A stretch of 51,881 nt of DNA. Origin: DATDDB01 sp036524005. GTDB taxonomy: Bacteria; Pseudomonadota; Gammaproteobacteria; Burkholderiales; Gallionellaceae. Positions 34,911-43,548 of this stretch are shown here, piece by piece; the stretch's first letter is position 1, and each line of letters begins with the position of its first letter. The translations under genes were made by a program, and so were the position numbers. The stretch spans positions 1 through 51,881 of the forward strand of contig DATDDB010000035.1 in the NCBI GenBank assembly GCA_036524005.1. The letters run 5' to 3'. The notes under the pieces are model-generated. The model ran no database searches and was not told where the DNA came from. It saw only the letters and a list, made by a program, of their open reading frames with translations.

Positions 34911-34945
34911 AAAACAAAAAAGGACATCCATAGGGATGTCCTTTT
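34911..34945 (-). terminator. Terminator of tRNA-Ser
   Basis: A 12-bp stem AAAAGGACATCC/GGATGTCCTTTT (34918-34929, 34934-34945) around a four-base loop, followed on the minus strand by TTTTTTGTTTT. It lies immediately 3' of the tRNA. Confidence 0.92.
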
Positions 34946-34949
34946 ATAT

Positions 34950-35041
<92 letters not shown>

Positions 35042-35087
35042 GAAGGGCGCGCAGGATAAACCAGAAAGCGGTTTGCCGCAACCGGAT

Positions 35088-35864
35088 TTATGCCTGGAAA
35101 TGGTCTTTCCAGTGGCGGAGCGCTGCAAACACCGGCAAATCGCCTTCTCCCACGAGGCTGCCGGCCTGTTGCGCTGCCCGGATGATTGCCGGTTCGCGGC
35201 AGCGCAGGAAGGGGTTGGTGGCCTTTTCCAGGCCTATGGTGGAGGGCAGGGTGGGTTTGCCCGCCGCGCGCAGGATGTGCGCCTCGGCGGCGCGTTGCCG
35301 CAACCGGGCGTTTTCAGGTTCGCAGACCAGCGCAAAGCGGATGTTGGCTTCGGTGTATTCGTGCGCGCAATAGACCAGGGTGTCATCCGGCAGGGCGGCC
35401 AGGCGCTGCAGGGCCCGGTGCAGTTGTTCCGCCGTTCCTTCAAATATCCTGCCGCATCCGCAGCCGAACAGGGTGTCGCCGCAAAAGACCCCGTAATTTT
35501 CAGGCAAAAGATAGGCAATATGCCCGCGCGTATGGCCGCGGATGTCGAGCACTTTCAGGGAGATGCCCAGCTCCGCCAGGTCTACTGTATCCCCTTCGGC
35601 AAGCGCACGAGTGGTGCCCGGAATATTTTCGGCGTGGGGGGCATACACCGGGACGTTGTATACTGCGCATAATTCGGAGATGCCGCCGGTGTGGTCGCCA
35701 TGATGGTGGGTGCATAAAATGGCGGCAAGGTTGAGTTGCCGGGCTTTCAGCCACGATAAAACTGGCGCAGCCTCGCCCGGATCGACCACAGCGGCGTGCT
35801 GCCGGTTGTGCAGCGCCCAGATGTAGTTGTCGCGCAGCGCGGGAATGGGAAAGATGTCGAGCAT
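35088..35864 (-). CDS. gloB: Hydroxyacylglutathione hydrolase (glyoxalase II)
   Basis: A 258-residue cytoplasmic metallo-beta-lactamase-fold enzyme that hydrolyses S-lactoylglutathione in methylglyoxal detoxification. MLDIFPIPALRDNYIW is the typical start. THHHGDHTGG is the dinuclear metal site, RGHTRGHIAY the next His, FCGDTLFGCGCGR the bridging Asp, and YCAHEYTEANIRFA the glutathione-binding region. The start is set by family alignment; upstream frame to 36020 lies over the divergent gene. Only 33 bases separate its ATG from that of the divergent YafS-like gene. Confidence 0.96.
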   Translation of the reverse strand: MLDIFPIPALRDNYIWALHNRQHAAVVDPGEAAPVLSWLKARQLNLAAILCTHHHGDHTGGISELCAVYNVPVYAPHAENIPGTTRALAEGDTVDLAELGISLKVLDIRGHTRGHIAYLLPENYGVFCGDTLFGCGCGRIFEGTAEQLHRALQRLAALPDDTLVYCAHEYTEANIRFALVCEPENARLRQRAAEAHILRAAGKPTLPSTIGLEKATNPFLRCREPAIIRAAQQAGSLVGEGDLPVFAALRHWKDHFQA

Positions 35865-35897
35865 GCGTTTATTGTCAGTGCACCAAATTATGCGTTT

Positions 35898-36638
35898 ATG
35901 ACAGCCAATAATACACTCGCCGGATGGCTGCAAACCACACATGGCAAATATTTGCTGGAGCGCGAACAGGCCCTGTATGACCAGGCGGTGGCGGATATAT
36001 TCGGCTTCCATGCCATGCAACTGGGCCTGCCGGAGCTTGACTTGCTGCGTGCCAGCCGCATCCCGCTGCGATTAGCGGCGGGGAGCGAACCGGGGGCGCA
36101 GGTTTTGGCTTGCCCGGACGAATTGCCGTTCGATACCGGCAGCATGGACCTGGTGCTGCTGCCGCATGTGCTGGAATTCAGCGAGCACCCCCACCATATA
36201 TTGCGCGAGGTGGAGCGCATCATGATGCCGGGCGGTTATGTCCTGCTCACCGGCTTTAACCCGCGTAGTTTGTGGGGGATTTGGCAGAAACTGGGGCCGA
36301 AATCCCAGTACCCTTGGTGCGGCAAATTCATCACGCTGCCGCGCATCAAGGATTGGCTGGAACTGCTCGGCCTGGAGGTGGTGGGCGGGCGCTTTGCCTG
36401 TTATGCTCCGCCGATCGCGCGTTCCAGCGTGCTCAACCGCCTGAAATTCCTGGAGCCGGCGGGGGACCGCTGGTGGGCGGTGTGCGGCGGCGTGTATTTC
36501 CTGCAGGCGATCAAGCGCGTGCCCGGGGTGCGCCCGATCAAGCCGCAATGGAACGGGCGGCTGGTGGGCAACCTGTTGCCGGTACGGCCCAAGCTGAACA
36601 GCGACGCCACCCAGCCCGCCAAGACCGATTTGCAATGA
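35898..36638 (+). CDS. YafS-like methyltransferase-fold protein
   Basis: A 246-residue protein occupying the position of E. coli yafS between gloB and rnhA. It has a class I methyltransferase core: DELPFDTGSMDLVLLPHVLEF (motifs II/III) and EVERIMMPGGYVLLTGFNP (post-III). The expected N-terminal glycine-rich AdoMet loop (GxGxG) is replaced by HAMQLGLPELDLL, so AdoMet binding may be altered or lost. Function is unknown. The start at 35898 leaves 33 bases to gloB. It ends ten bases before rnhA and is probably co-transcribed with rnhA and dnaQ. Confidence 0.82.
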   Translation: MTANNTLAGWLQTTHGKYLLEREQALYDQAVADIFGFHAMQLGLPELDLLRASRIPLRLAAGSEPGAQVLACPDELPFDTGSMDLVLLPHVLEFSEHPHHILREVERIMMPGGYVLLTGFNPRSLWGIWQKLGPKSQYPWCGKFITLPRIKDWLELLGLEVVGGRFACYAPPIARSSVLNRLKFLEPAGDRWWAVCGGVYFLQAIKRVPGVRPIKPQWNGRLVGNLLPVRPKLNSDATQPAKTDLQ

Positions 36639-36648
36639 ACAAAAGCTT

Positions 36649-37101
36649 ATGAACGAAGAAGCAGTGGAAATCTTCACCGATGGTGCCTGCAAGGGCAATC
36701 CTGGGGTGGGTGGCTGGGGTGCGCTGTTGCAGCTCGGCGGCAAGGAACGCGAACTGTGCGGCGGCGAAATGCTGACCACCAACAACCGCATGGAGCTGCT
36801 GGCAGCTATCCGCGCGCTGGAAGCCCTGAAACGCCCGTGCCGGGTGATCCTGCATACCGATTCGAAATACGTGCAGCAGGGAATTTCGGAATGGGTGCAT
36901 AATTGGAAACGGCGCGGCTGGAAGACTGCCGACAAAAAGCCGGTGAAAAATGAGGACTTGTGGCGCCAGCTGGACGATCTGGCAGGCAGGCATCATGTGC
37001 AGTGGGTCTGGGTCAAGGGACATGCGGGGCACCACGGCAACGAGCGCGCCGACCAGTTGGCCAACCGCGGGATAGAACAGCTTTTGGATGGGCGGCACTG
37101 A
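36649..37101 (+). CDS. rnhA: Ribonuclease HI
   Basis: A 150-residue RNase H that removes RNA from RNA-DNA hybrids. All active-site residues are present: Asp in IFTDGACKGNPGVGGWG, Glu in MELLAAIRAL, Asp in TDSKYVQQGI and the late NERADQLAN. The basic handle region (KRRGWKTADKKPVKN) is intact. Its TGA stop abuts the ATG of dnaQ, a conserved rnhA-dnaQ pairing. Confidence 0.97.
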   Translation: MNEEAVEIFTDGACKGNPGVGGWGALLQLGGKERELCGGEMLTTNNRMELLAAIRALEALKRPCRVILHTDSKYVQQGISEWVHNWKRRGWKTADKKPVKNEDLWRQLDDLAGRHHVQWVWVKGHAGHHGNERADQLANRGIEQLLDGRH

Positions 37102-37824
37102 ATGAGGCAAATCGTACTGGATACCGAAACCACGGGCCTGGACCCCAGGCAGGGGCATCGCATCATCGAAGTGGCCGCCATCGAACTGAATGGGCGGAAC
37201 GTTTCGGACCGCAGCTTCCACCGCTATATCAACCCGGAGCGCGAAATAGACGCGGGCGCGGCAGAAGTGCATGGCTTGACCCTGGAACGCTTGCAGGATG
37301 AGGCGAAATTCGCCGAGATAGCCCCGGCCCTGCTGGAATTCATCGCTGGCGCTGAGCTGATCATCCACAATGCACCTTTCGACGTCGGCTTTCTCAACAA
37401 GGAACTGGAGCTGGCAGGCCTGCCGGCGCTGGCCAGCCATTGCCCTTCCGTGATCGACACCCTGAAACTTGCCAAGGAACTTCATCCCGGCAAGAAGAAC
37501 AATCTCGATGCGCTGTGCGACCGCTACCAGGTGGACAATTCCCGTCGCACCCTGCACGGCGCGTTGCTGGATACCGAGCTTCTGGCCGAAGTTTATCTGG
37601 CGATGACGCGCGGGCAGGACAGCCTGCTGGACGATGGCGGCGACGACAGCGTCGAGCGCGCAGAAGCACAGGCCGCCAATGCGCTGCGTGCCCCGTTGCG
37701 CGTGTTATTGCCCACGGTTGAGGAACTGGCGGCGCATGTGCAGCAACTGGAAGACATCGCCAAGGCCAGCAAAGGCGCCTGCCTGTGGAAAGAGCTGGAG
37801 ATGCCAGCGGAGCCGCAGCCTTGA
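37102..37824 (+). CDS. dnaQ: DNA polymerase III epsilon subunit
   Basis: A 240-residue proofreading 3'-5' exonuclease of the replicative polymerase. Exo I is VLDTETTGLD (2 metal-binding Asp/Glu), Exo II IIHNAPFDVGFLNKEL and Exo III HGALLDTELLAEVY. The C-terminal tail (about 185-240) carries the predicted polymerase-alpha-binding segment. The start follows the rnhA stop directly. The stop overlaps the TTG start of the next gene by TTGA. Confidence 0.96.
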   Translation: MRQIVLDTETTGLDPRQGHRIIEVAAIELNGRNVSDRSFHRYINPEREIDAGAAEVHGLTLERLQDEAKFAEIAPALLEFIAGAELIIHNAPFDVGFLNKELELAGLPALASHCPSVIDTLKLAKELHPGKKNNLDALCDRYQVDNSRRTLHGALLDTELLAEVYLAMTRGQDSLLDDGGDDSVERAEAQAANALRAPLRVLLPTVEELAAHVQQLEDIAKASKGACLWKELEMPAEPQP

Positions 37825-38681
37825 GACCCGGCTTGGTCAAACGCGTCCTGTTGCCTTCCACGGCGCTTGCGCTGCTGTCCTATGCCTTGATATGTGCCTA
37901 TTTGTACCAGGAACAGCGGCACGAGATTTTCCAGCCCACCACCCTGATGCAAACCACGCCAGACCGCCTCGGCATGAAATATGAGGTCGTGCGCATTCCC
38001 TCGGGCAGCGGCAGCGAGCAAGGCGAGCTTTATTGCTGGTGGATACCCGCAGAGCAGCCCAATGCGCCCACCTTCCTCTACCTGCATGGCAACGACAAGA
38101 ACATCAGCCAGACCCATGATATTGCCAACGCGAAGCGGCTGCACGACATGGGTTACAGCGTGCTGATGATCGATTATCGCGGCTACGGGAAGAGCACGGG
38201 AGGCGAGCCCAGCGAGCCCAAGGTGTATGAAGATGCCGAAGCGGCCTGGAACTATCTGGCAAAGCGTGTTGGCACATTGCATTCCAACCTGTTTATCTAT
38301 GGCCATTCTCTGGGTGGAGCAATCGCCATCGAGCTTGCCACCCACCACCCGGAAGCATCCGGGCTGATAGCCGAAAGCACATTCACCAGCATGAAGGCCA
38401 TGGTCAGGCGCGAATACAAATACATTCCCGTGAACTGGCTGTTGACTGAGCGCTTTGATTCGCTGCACAAAGTAGAAAAACTGAAAATTCCCGTGCTGTA
38501 TATACACGGCACCATGGATCCGCTGATACCCCACCGCATGAGCGAAAAGCTATTCGAAAAATCGCCGCAGCCCAAGTTCCTGAAGTTGATCGAGGGTGGC
38601 GAGCACGGCAACAGCGCCGTCATGGGCTGGGTCGAATACCGCGATACTTTCAATGCGTTCGTAAAGAAGTTTTCACATTGA
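37821..38681 (+). CDS. Membrane-anchored alpha/beta hydrolase (YfhR/ABHD13-like)
   Basis: A 286-residue hydrolase with one N-terminal membrane segment (about 7-25, LLPSTALALLSYALICAYLY). LYLHGNDKN holds the oxyanion turn, the nucleophile is in YGHSLGGA, the acid in IHGTMDPLIP and the His in GGEHGNSAV. The substrate is unknown. The start chosen is the TTG at 37821, which overlaps the dnaQ stop as TTGA and has GGAG eight bases upstream. A GTG at 37785 is a longer alternative inside dnaQ. Confidence 0.82.
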   Translation: MRPGLVKRVLLPSTALALLSYALICAYLYQEQRHEIFQPTTLMQTTPDRLGMKYEVVRIPSGSGSEQGELYCWWIPAEQPNAPTFLYLHGNDKNISQTHDIANAKRLHDMGYSVLMIDYRGYGKSTGGEPSEPKVYEDAEAAWNYLAKRVGTLHSNLFIYGHSLGGAIAIELATHHPEASGLIAESTFTSMKAMVRREYKYIPVNWLLTERFDSLHKVEKLKIPVLYIHGTMDPLIPHRMSEKLFEKSPQPKFLKLIEGGEHGNSAVMGWVEYRDTFNAFVKKFSH

Positions 38682-39886
38682 AGTCCGATAACTCGTTGAA
38701 GCACGAAAACCGGGATGTATTGATCATAGGCGCAGGCGCGGCGGGCATGATGTGCGCCCTTACCGCGGCGCAGCGCGGACGGTCTGTAATGCTGCTCGAC
38801 CATTACGGCAAGCTGGCGGAAAAAATCCGCATCTCCGGCGGCGGGCGCTGCAACTTCACCAACCTCAATGCGAAGCCGGAGAATTATCTTTCCGCCAACC
38901 CGCATTTCTGCCGCTCCGCGCTGGCGCGCTACACCCCCCAGCATTTCATCGCGCTTCTGGAGAAGCACCGCATCGGCTATCACGAAAAAACCCTGGGGCA
39001 GCTGTTTTGCGACGACGGCTCCGAAGCCATCATCGCCATGCTCAAAGGGGAGTGTGATGCCGCGGGCGTGAAATGGTGCGCGCCATGCAAGGTGGAAGAG
39101 GTGAGCCGCAGCGATGCGTTCTATGTTTCCACTAACCGGGGAAAACTGCGCGCCCAATCGCTGGTCATTGCCACGGGCGGCCTTTCCATTCCCAAGATCG
39201 GGGCCACCCCGTTCGGCTACCAGATCGCCGAAAAATTCGGCCTCTCCATCGTCAAGCTCAAGCCCGGCCTGGTGCCGCTGACCTTCGCGCCGGAAGACTG
39301 GAAACCCTATGCCGATCTCACCGGTGTTTCGCTGGAAGCCGTGGTGGGCTGCGGGAAACAATCCTTCCGCGAAAACATGCTGGTGACCCACCGCGGCCTG
39401 AGCGGCCCCGCGATACTGCAAATCTCTTCGTACTGGCAGCATGGCGAGGCGCTGCACATCGACCTGCTGCCGGATGGCGACATGCTATCGTTGCTTGTGG
39501 AACATGCCGCCAGCAATAAGCTGCTCAGCAATTTCCTGGCGCAATGGCTGCCCAAAAGTTTTGCCGACGTATGGTGTGCGCAGATGGGCGAGCAGCTGCA
39601 CATCGCCAACAAACCGCTCAGCCAATACAGCGACAAGGAACGCAAACAGATTGCCGCGCGCCTGCACGACTGGCAGGTTACTCCCTCCGGCACCATGGGC
39701 TATGCCAAGGCCGAAGTCACCTGCGGCGGCGTGGACACCCGCGCGCTCTCGTCCAAGACCATGGAGTGCACCGCCGTCCCTGGCCTGTATTTCATCGGCG
39801 AAGTGGTCGATGTCACCGGCCAGCTCGGCGGTTATAACTTTCAGTGGGCATGGGCATCCGGCCACGCGGCGGGAGAGGCGGTTTAG
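38678..39886 (+). CDS. HI0933/YhiN-type FAD-dependent oxidoreductase
   Basis: A 402-residue flavoprotein. DVLIIGAGAAGMMCALTAAQ is the Rossmann dinucleotide motif, RISGGGRCNFTN the family hallmark, and GGLSIPKIGATPFGYQIA plus GELVDVTGQLGGYNFQWAW-like C-terminal motifs (near EVVDVTGQLGGYNF) complete the FAD site. The substrate is unknown; relatives include queuosine- or thiouridine-unrelated orphans and BaiN-like reductases. The start is a TTG at 38678 overlapping the previous stop as TTGA, the second such junction in this operon. It is likely the last gene of the rnhA-dnaQ transcript. Confidence 0.85.
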   Translation: MKSDNSLKHENRDVLIIGAGAAGMMCALTAAQRGRSVMLLDHYGKLAEKIRISGGGRCNFTNLNAKPENYLSANPHFCRSALARYTPQHFIALLEKHRIGYHEKTLGQLFCDDGSEAIIAMLKGECDAAGVKWCAPCKVEEVSRSDAFYVSTNRGKLRAQSLVIATGGLSIPKIGATPFGYQIAEKFGLSIVKLKPGLVPLTFAPEDWKPYADLTGVSLEAVVGCGKQSFRENMLVTHRGLSGPAILQISSYWQHGEALHIDLLPDGDMLSLLVEHAASNKLLSNFLAQWLPKSFADVWCAQMGEQLHIANKPLSQYSDKERKQIAARLHDWQVTPSGTMGYAKAEVTCGGVDTRALSSKTMECTAVPGLYFIGEVVDVTGQLGGYNFQWAWASGHAAGEAV

Positions 39887-39936
39887 TGCTATAGTTTCGC
39901 CGCGATTAATGCTACCTAACCCGGAGGATTTTCGAT

Positions 39937-40560
39937 ATGCGCACCCTGTGGATACTGATTATGGTTACGGTGTTGAGCGGTTGCGGCTATAACACGCTGC
40001 AATCAACCGACGAGCAGATCAAGGCGAACTGGGCGGAAGTGCTGAACCAGTACCAGCGCCGTGCCGACCTCATCCCCAACCTGGTCAACACGGTCAAAGG
40101 CTTTGCCGCGCAGGAACAAACCGTGCTGCTGGGTGTGACCGAAGCGCGCGCCAAGGTCGGCAGCATCCAGGCCACCCCCGAACTGATCAACGACCCGCAG
40201 GCCTTCGCCAAATTCCAGGCCGCGCAGGGCGAACTGACCTCCGCACTGAGCCGCCTGCTGGTGGTGACGGAAAACTACCCGCAGCTGAAATCCGACGCCA
40301 ACTTCCGCGATTTGCAGGCGCAGCTGGAAGGCACGGAGAACCGCATCACCGTCGCACGCAACCGCTACATCAAGGCGGTGCAGGAATACAACGTCACGGT
40401 GCGCTCCTTCCCCAGCAACCTGACTGCATGGGTGTTCGGCTTCAGCGTCAAGCCGACATTCACGGTGGAGAACGAAAAGGAAATCTCGCGCCCGCCGACC
40501 GTGGATTTTTCCCCGGCCAAGCCCGCTGCGCCCGCACCGGCAGCACCGGCAAAGAAATAA
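39937..40560 (+). CDS. LemA family lipoprotein
   Basis: A 207-residue envelope protein. The signal peptide ends in the lipobox LSGC (Cys16), and the mature part is the LemA four-helix coiled coil: STDEQIKANWAEVLNQYQRR, then LIPNLVNTVKGFAAQEQTV and SALSRLLVVTENYPQLKS. The C-terminus is Ala/Pro-rich (AKPAAPAPAAPAKK). GGAGG precedes the ATG. It is followed with no gap by a TPM-domain gene, a common LemA-YgcG pairing of unknown function linked to the cell envelope. Confidence 0.93.
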   Translation: MRTLWILIMVTVLSGCGYNTLQSTDEQIKANWAEVLNQYQRRADLIPNLVNTVKGFAAQEQTVLLGVTEARAKVGSIQATPELINDPQAFAKFQAAQGELTSALSRLLVVTENYPQLKSDANFRDLQAQLEGTENRITVARNRYIKAVQEYNVTVRSFPSNLTAWVFGFSVKPTFTVENEKEISRPPTVDFSPAKPAAPAPAAPAKK

Positions 40561-41412
40561 ATGAAAATAACCTTGGCGCGAGTCTTCCTGCTTGCGCTGC
40601 TGCTGTGCGGAGCGGCGCAGGCCGAGGTGGCCGTGCCGCCGCTCGAACACCACGTCACCGATCTCACGGGAACGCTGGATGCGCAGCAGGTGCAGGCACT
40701 GGAAGCGCGGCTCGCCTCATTTGAAAAAGAAAAGGGCGCGCAGCTTGCCGTGCTGATTATTCCAACCACCGAACCGGAAACCATCGAACAATACGGCATC
40801 CGCGTGGCGGATAAATGGAAGCTGGGGCGCAAGGGCGTGGATGACGGCGCGCTGCTGCTCATCGCCAAGGATGACCGGGCGCTGCGCATCGAGGTGGGCT
40901 ACGGGCTGGAGGGGGTGCTGCCCGATGCGCTGGCGAACCGCATCATCAATCAAATCATCGTGCCGCGCTTCAAGGGCGGTGATTATTATGGAGGGGTGGA
41001 CGCCGGTTTGTCGGCGATGATGAATATCGTCAAGGGTGAACCCTTGCCGGCACCGCTACAGCGCACCTCTGCGAGCGGCAGATACGACATCGAATCGCTG
41101 CTGTTCATTGGCTTCGGCCTGGTCGTGGTCGTGGGCGGCATATTGCGCGCCGTGCTTGGGCGCCTGCCTGCCGCCTTGCTGATGGGCGGCGTGCTGGGCG
41201 TGCTGAGCTGGTTCATCGTTGCTTCCTTGTTGATCGCGGCATTCATCGGGCTGATGGCTTTTGTGTTCGTGCTGCTGGGCGGCACCAGGCGCGGTTTCAC
41301 TGGCTACGGCGGCGGATTTGGTGGGGGCGGCTTCGGCGGAGGCGGTTTTGGCGGCGGCTTCAGTGGCGGGGGTGGAGGGTTTGGCGGCGGCGGAGCGTCC
41401 GGGAGATGGTGA
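40561..41412 (+). CDS. TPM-domain protein (YgcG-like) with Gly-rich tail
   Basis: A 283-residue secreted or membrane-anchored protein. A signal peptide (1-21, LLALLLCGAAQAE) is followed by the TPM/phosphatase-like domain (about 25-150, VTDLTGTLDAQQVQALEARL and GYGLEGVLPDALANRII). Two hydrophobic segments (about 178-225) follow, then a Gly/Phe-rich tail ending in GGGASGRW. It starts at the base after the LemA stop and overlaps the second TPM gene (TGATG). Confidence 0.88.
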   Translation: MKITLARVFLLALLLCGAAQAEVAVPPLEHHVTDLTGTLDAQQVQALEARLASFEKEKGAQLAVLIIPTTEPETIEQYGIRVADKWKLGRKGVDDGALLLIAKDDRALRIEVGYGLEGVLPDALANRIINQIIVPRFKGGDYYGGVDAGLSAMMNIVKGEPLPAPLQRTSASGRYDIESLLFIGFGLVVVVGGILRAVLGRLPAALLMGGVLGVLSWFIVASLLIAAFIGLMAFVFVLLGGTRRGFTGYGGGFGGGGFGGGGFGGGFSGGGGGFGGGGASGRW

Positions 41413-41915
41413 TGCGCATAAGCAGATTGATGAAGCACTTGTCCACTGGCCGCGCTGCGGTTCGGCGCGTCTTCCCTCCATCCACGCTGGATGCGATCGA
41501 GCACGCCATCCGCGAAGCGGAGATCAGGCACAGCGGCCAGATCCGGTTCGCGGTGGAGGCCTCTCTTGAGCTTTCGCCGCTGCTGGCCGGACAAACTGCG
41601 CAACAGCGTGCCGTGGATATGTTTTCCAGGCTGCGCGTGTGGGACACCGAGCACAACAATGGCGTGTTGATTTACCTGCTGCTGGCCGATCGCGACGTGG
41701 AAATCGTCGCCGATCGAGGCGTGCATGCGAAACTGGGCAGGGAAACCTGGGAGACGATATGCCGGGAAATGGAAGCAGCCTTCCGCGCGGACAAGTTCGA
41801 GGAGGGCGTGCTTGCAGGCATACATCGCGTGGGGGAGCACCTGGCGCGGCATTACCCGCATCCAGCCGGGACTGAAAAAGCAAACGAGCTGCCGGATCGC
41901 CCGGTTTTGCTGTAA
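41412..41915 (+). CDS. Second TPM-domain protein
   Basis: A 167-residue soluble protein with a TPM domain but no signal peptide. HAIREAEIRHSGQIRFAVEA and VLIYLLLADRDVEIVADRGVH match the TPM core, and WETICREMEAAFRADKFEEG its late helix. Its ATG at 41412 overlaps the TGA of the previous gene as TGATG (a longer ATG at 41406 is possible). It looks like a cytoplasm-facing partner of the membrane TPM protein. Confidence 0.85.
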   Translation: MRISRLMKHLSTGRAAVRRVFPPSTLDAIEHAIREAEIRHSGQIRFAVEASLELSPLLAGQTAQQRAVDMFSRLRVWDTEHNNGVLIYLLLADRDVEIVADRGVHAKLGRETWETICREMEAAFRADKFEEGVLAGIHRVGEHLARHYPHPAGTEKANELPDRPVLL

Positions 41916-41962
41916 CGCTGTATACTGAAGCGCAAGCAATTACAAACATAAACGGCGTAAAC

Positions 41963-43465
41963 ATGCCTGTTGAAACCGAACTCAAGCTGCGCATTGCCCC
42001 CGAACACATGGCGCGGCTCAGGCGCCACCCCATGCTCAAGACGCTGGAGTCCGGGCATGCTGTCACGCGCAAGCTGATCAATATCTATTTCGATTCCCCA
42101 GGACTGGACCTGCAGCGCCACCAGATGGCGCTGCGCCTGCGCCGTACGGGCGGGAAATGGTTGCAGACCCTCAAGGGCGGCGGCGGTGTGGAAGCCGGGC
42201 TGCACAGCCGCAACGAATGGGAAACGCCCGTCACGGGCGAAGCGCTCGATCTGGATGCGCTCAAAGCCAGCGGCGGGAAATTGCCGCCCGGCGTGAAAAA
42301 GAAATTGCGGCCGGTATTCACGACCGATTTTACCCGCAGCATGCGCCAGCTGAAATTCGAGGGTGCGGAAATCGAGCTGTGCATGGATAGCGGCGCGATT
42401 ATCGCTGGCAAAAAATCACGCCCCATTTCCGAACTGGAACTCGAACTCAAGAACGGCGAACCGCAGCAACTTTTCAAGCTTGCGCTGGCCTTGCTGGACA
42501 TCGTGCCGCTGGAGGTGGAACACGCCAGCAAGGCCGAGTATGCCTACCGTTTGTACAGGGGAGATAGGCCTGCCGCCATCAAGGCGAGGTTGCCGCGCCT
42601 GGACCCTGCGCTGGGCATTGCAGGCGCGCTGCGCAACATGATTGCCGCCTGCCTGCTGCACGTGCAGGCCAATGTGCCGGGCGCCATCGGCGATCACGAC
42701 GAGGAATATCTGCACCAGGTGCGCGTCGGCTTGCGCCGCTTGCGCGTAGTGCTGGCGATGGCAAACAAATACCGGCAAGACCCCGAGCTGGACGAGTTGC
42801 GTCAACAAGTGTCCGGGTTGTGCAACCGGCTGGGCCGCGCCCGCGACTGGGATGTGTTTGTCACCCAGACCCTCGCGCCCATAAGCGCACAATTCCCGGA
42901 TCATGCCGGGCTGCGCTCAGTCATGCGCGCCAGCAGAAAAAACCGCAAGCTGCAAAATTCCGACATGCGGGCCATCCTTGCCGCACCAGACTTTAGCCGC
43001 CTGCTGCTGCGCCTGGGCTGCTGGATGCAGGGGGGGTACTGGCAGGAGAGCGAGGGAGACGCAGCTGCCAGCCTGCCTGACTTCGCGCGGCGCATGCTGG
43101 AGAAGCGCAGCAAGCAGGTGGGCCGTGTCGGCAGGCAACTGGCGGCAGGGGATGAAGGGCAGCTGCATGAATTGCGCATTGCCTGCAAAAAACTGCGCTA
43201 CGGCACCGAAATGTTCGGCTCGCTGTTCGGTACGGACAAGACCAGACGCCATGTTGCCGCCCTGTCGCGGCTGCAGGACATCATGGGCATATTGAATGAC
43301 ATTACCGTCGCGCGCCGCCTGCTGGATGAGATGGGGGATACGGCGAAAAGCAGCGCGACGCGAGCACTGATCCTGGGATGGCTGGAACACGGCCAAGCCC
43401 GGCGGATGGTGGAACTGAAAAATTCCTGGAAGCGCTTTTCCGGGCAGGCAGCGTTCTGGGATTGA
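41963..43465 (+). CDS. CYTH-CHAD domain protein (inorganic triphosphatase-like)
   Basis: A 500-residue cytoplasmic protein. The N-terminal CYTH domain (about 1-195) begins VETELKLRI, with the EXEXK motif that binds the triphosphate; matching E/K/R residues follow in QMALRLRRTGGKWLQTLKG. The C-terminal CHAD domain (about 215-490, LHQVRVGLRRLRVVLAM and ELRIACKKLRYGTEMF) binds polyphosphate. Likely substrate is inorganic triphosphate or polyphosphate. It starts 47 bases after the TPM gene. A G7 run lies at 43030-43036. Confidence 0.93.
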   Translation: MPVETELKLRIAPEHMARLRRHPMLKTLESGHAVTRKLINIYFDSPGLDLQRHQMALRLRRTGGKWLQTLKGGGGVEAGLHSRNEWETPVTGEALDLDALKASGGKLPPGVKKKLRPVFTTDFTRSMRQLKFEGAEIELCMDSGAIIAGKKSRPISELELELKNGEPQQLFKLALALLDIVPLEVEHASKAEYAYRLYRGDRPAAIKARLPRLDPALGIAGALRNMIAACLLHVQANVPGAIGDHDEEYLHQVRVGLRRLRVVLAMANKYRQDPELDELRQQVSGLCNRLGRARDWDVFVTQTLAPISAQFPDHAGLRSVMRASRKNRKLQNSDMRAILAAPDFSRLLLRLGCWMQGGYWQESEGDAAASLPDFARRMLEKRSKQVGRVGRQLAAGDEGQLHELRIACKKLRYGTEMFGSLFGTDKTRRHVAALSRLQDIMGILNDITVARRLLDEMGDTAKSSATRALILGWLEHGQARRMVELKNSWKRFSGQAAFWD

Positions 43466-43539
43466 GATGATGCACCAATAAATTTTGCTGCCTGGTTTTG
43501 GGTGGAATACAATCCAGGTTTTGTATAGTTGTTTATATC

Positions 43540-43547
43540 GGGGGGGG
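43540..43547 (+). repeat. G8 tract at the ribosome site of the macroglobulin gene
   Basis: Eight consecutive G lie one base before the ATG at 43549 and are the only ribosome-site-like purines there. A change in length would alter ribosome spacing. Confidence 0.75.
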
Positions 43548-43548
43548 T

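Noticed and set aside
40561..41915. Tandem TPM genes as a recent duplication
   Set aside because: The proteins share only the domain pattern; one has a signal and Gly-rich tail, the other none, so they are old paralogues at most.
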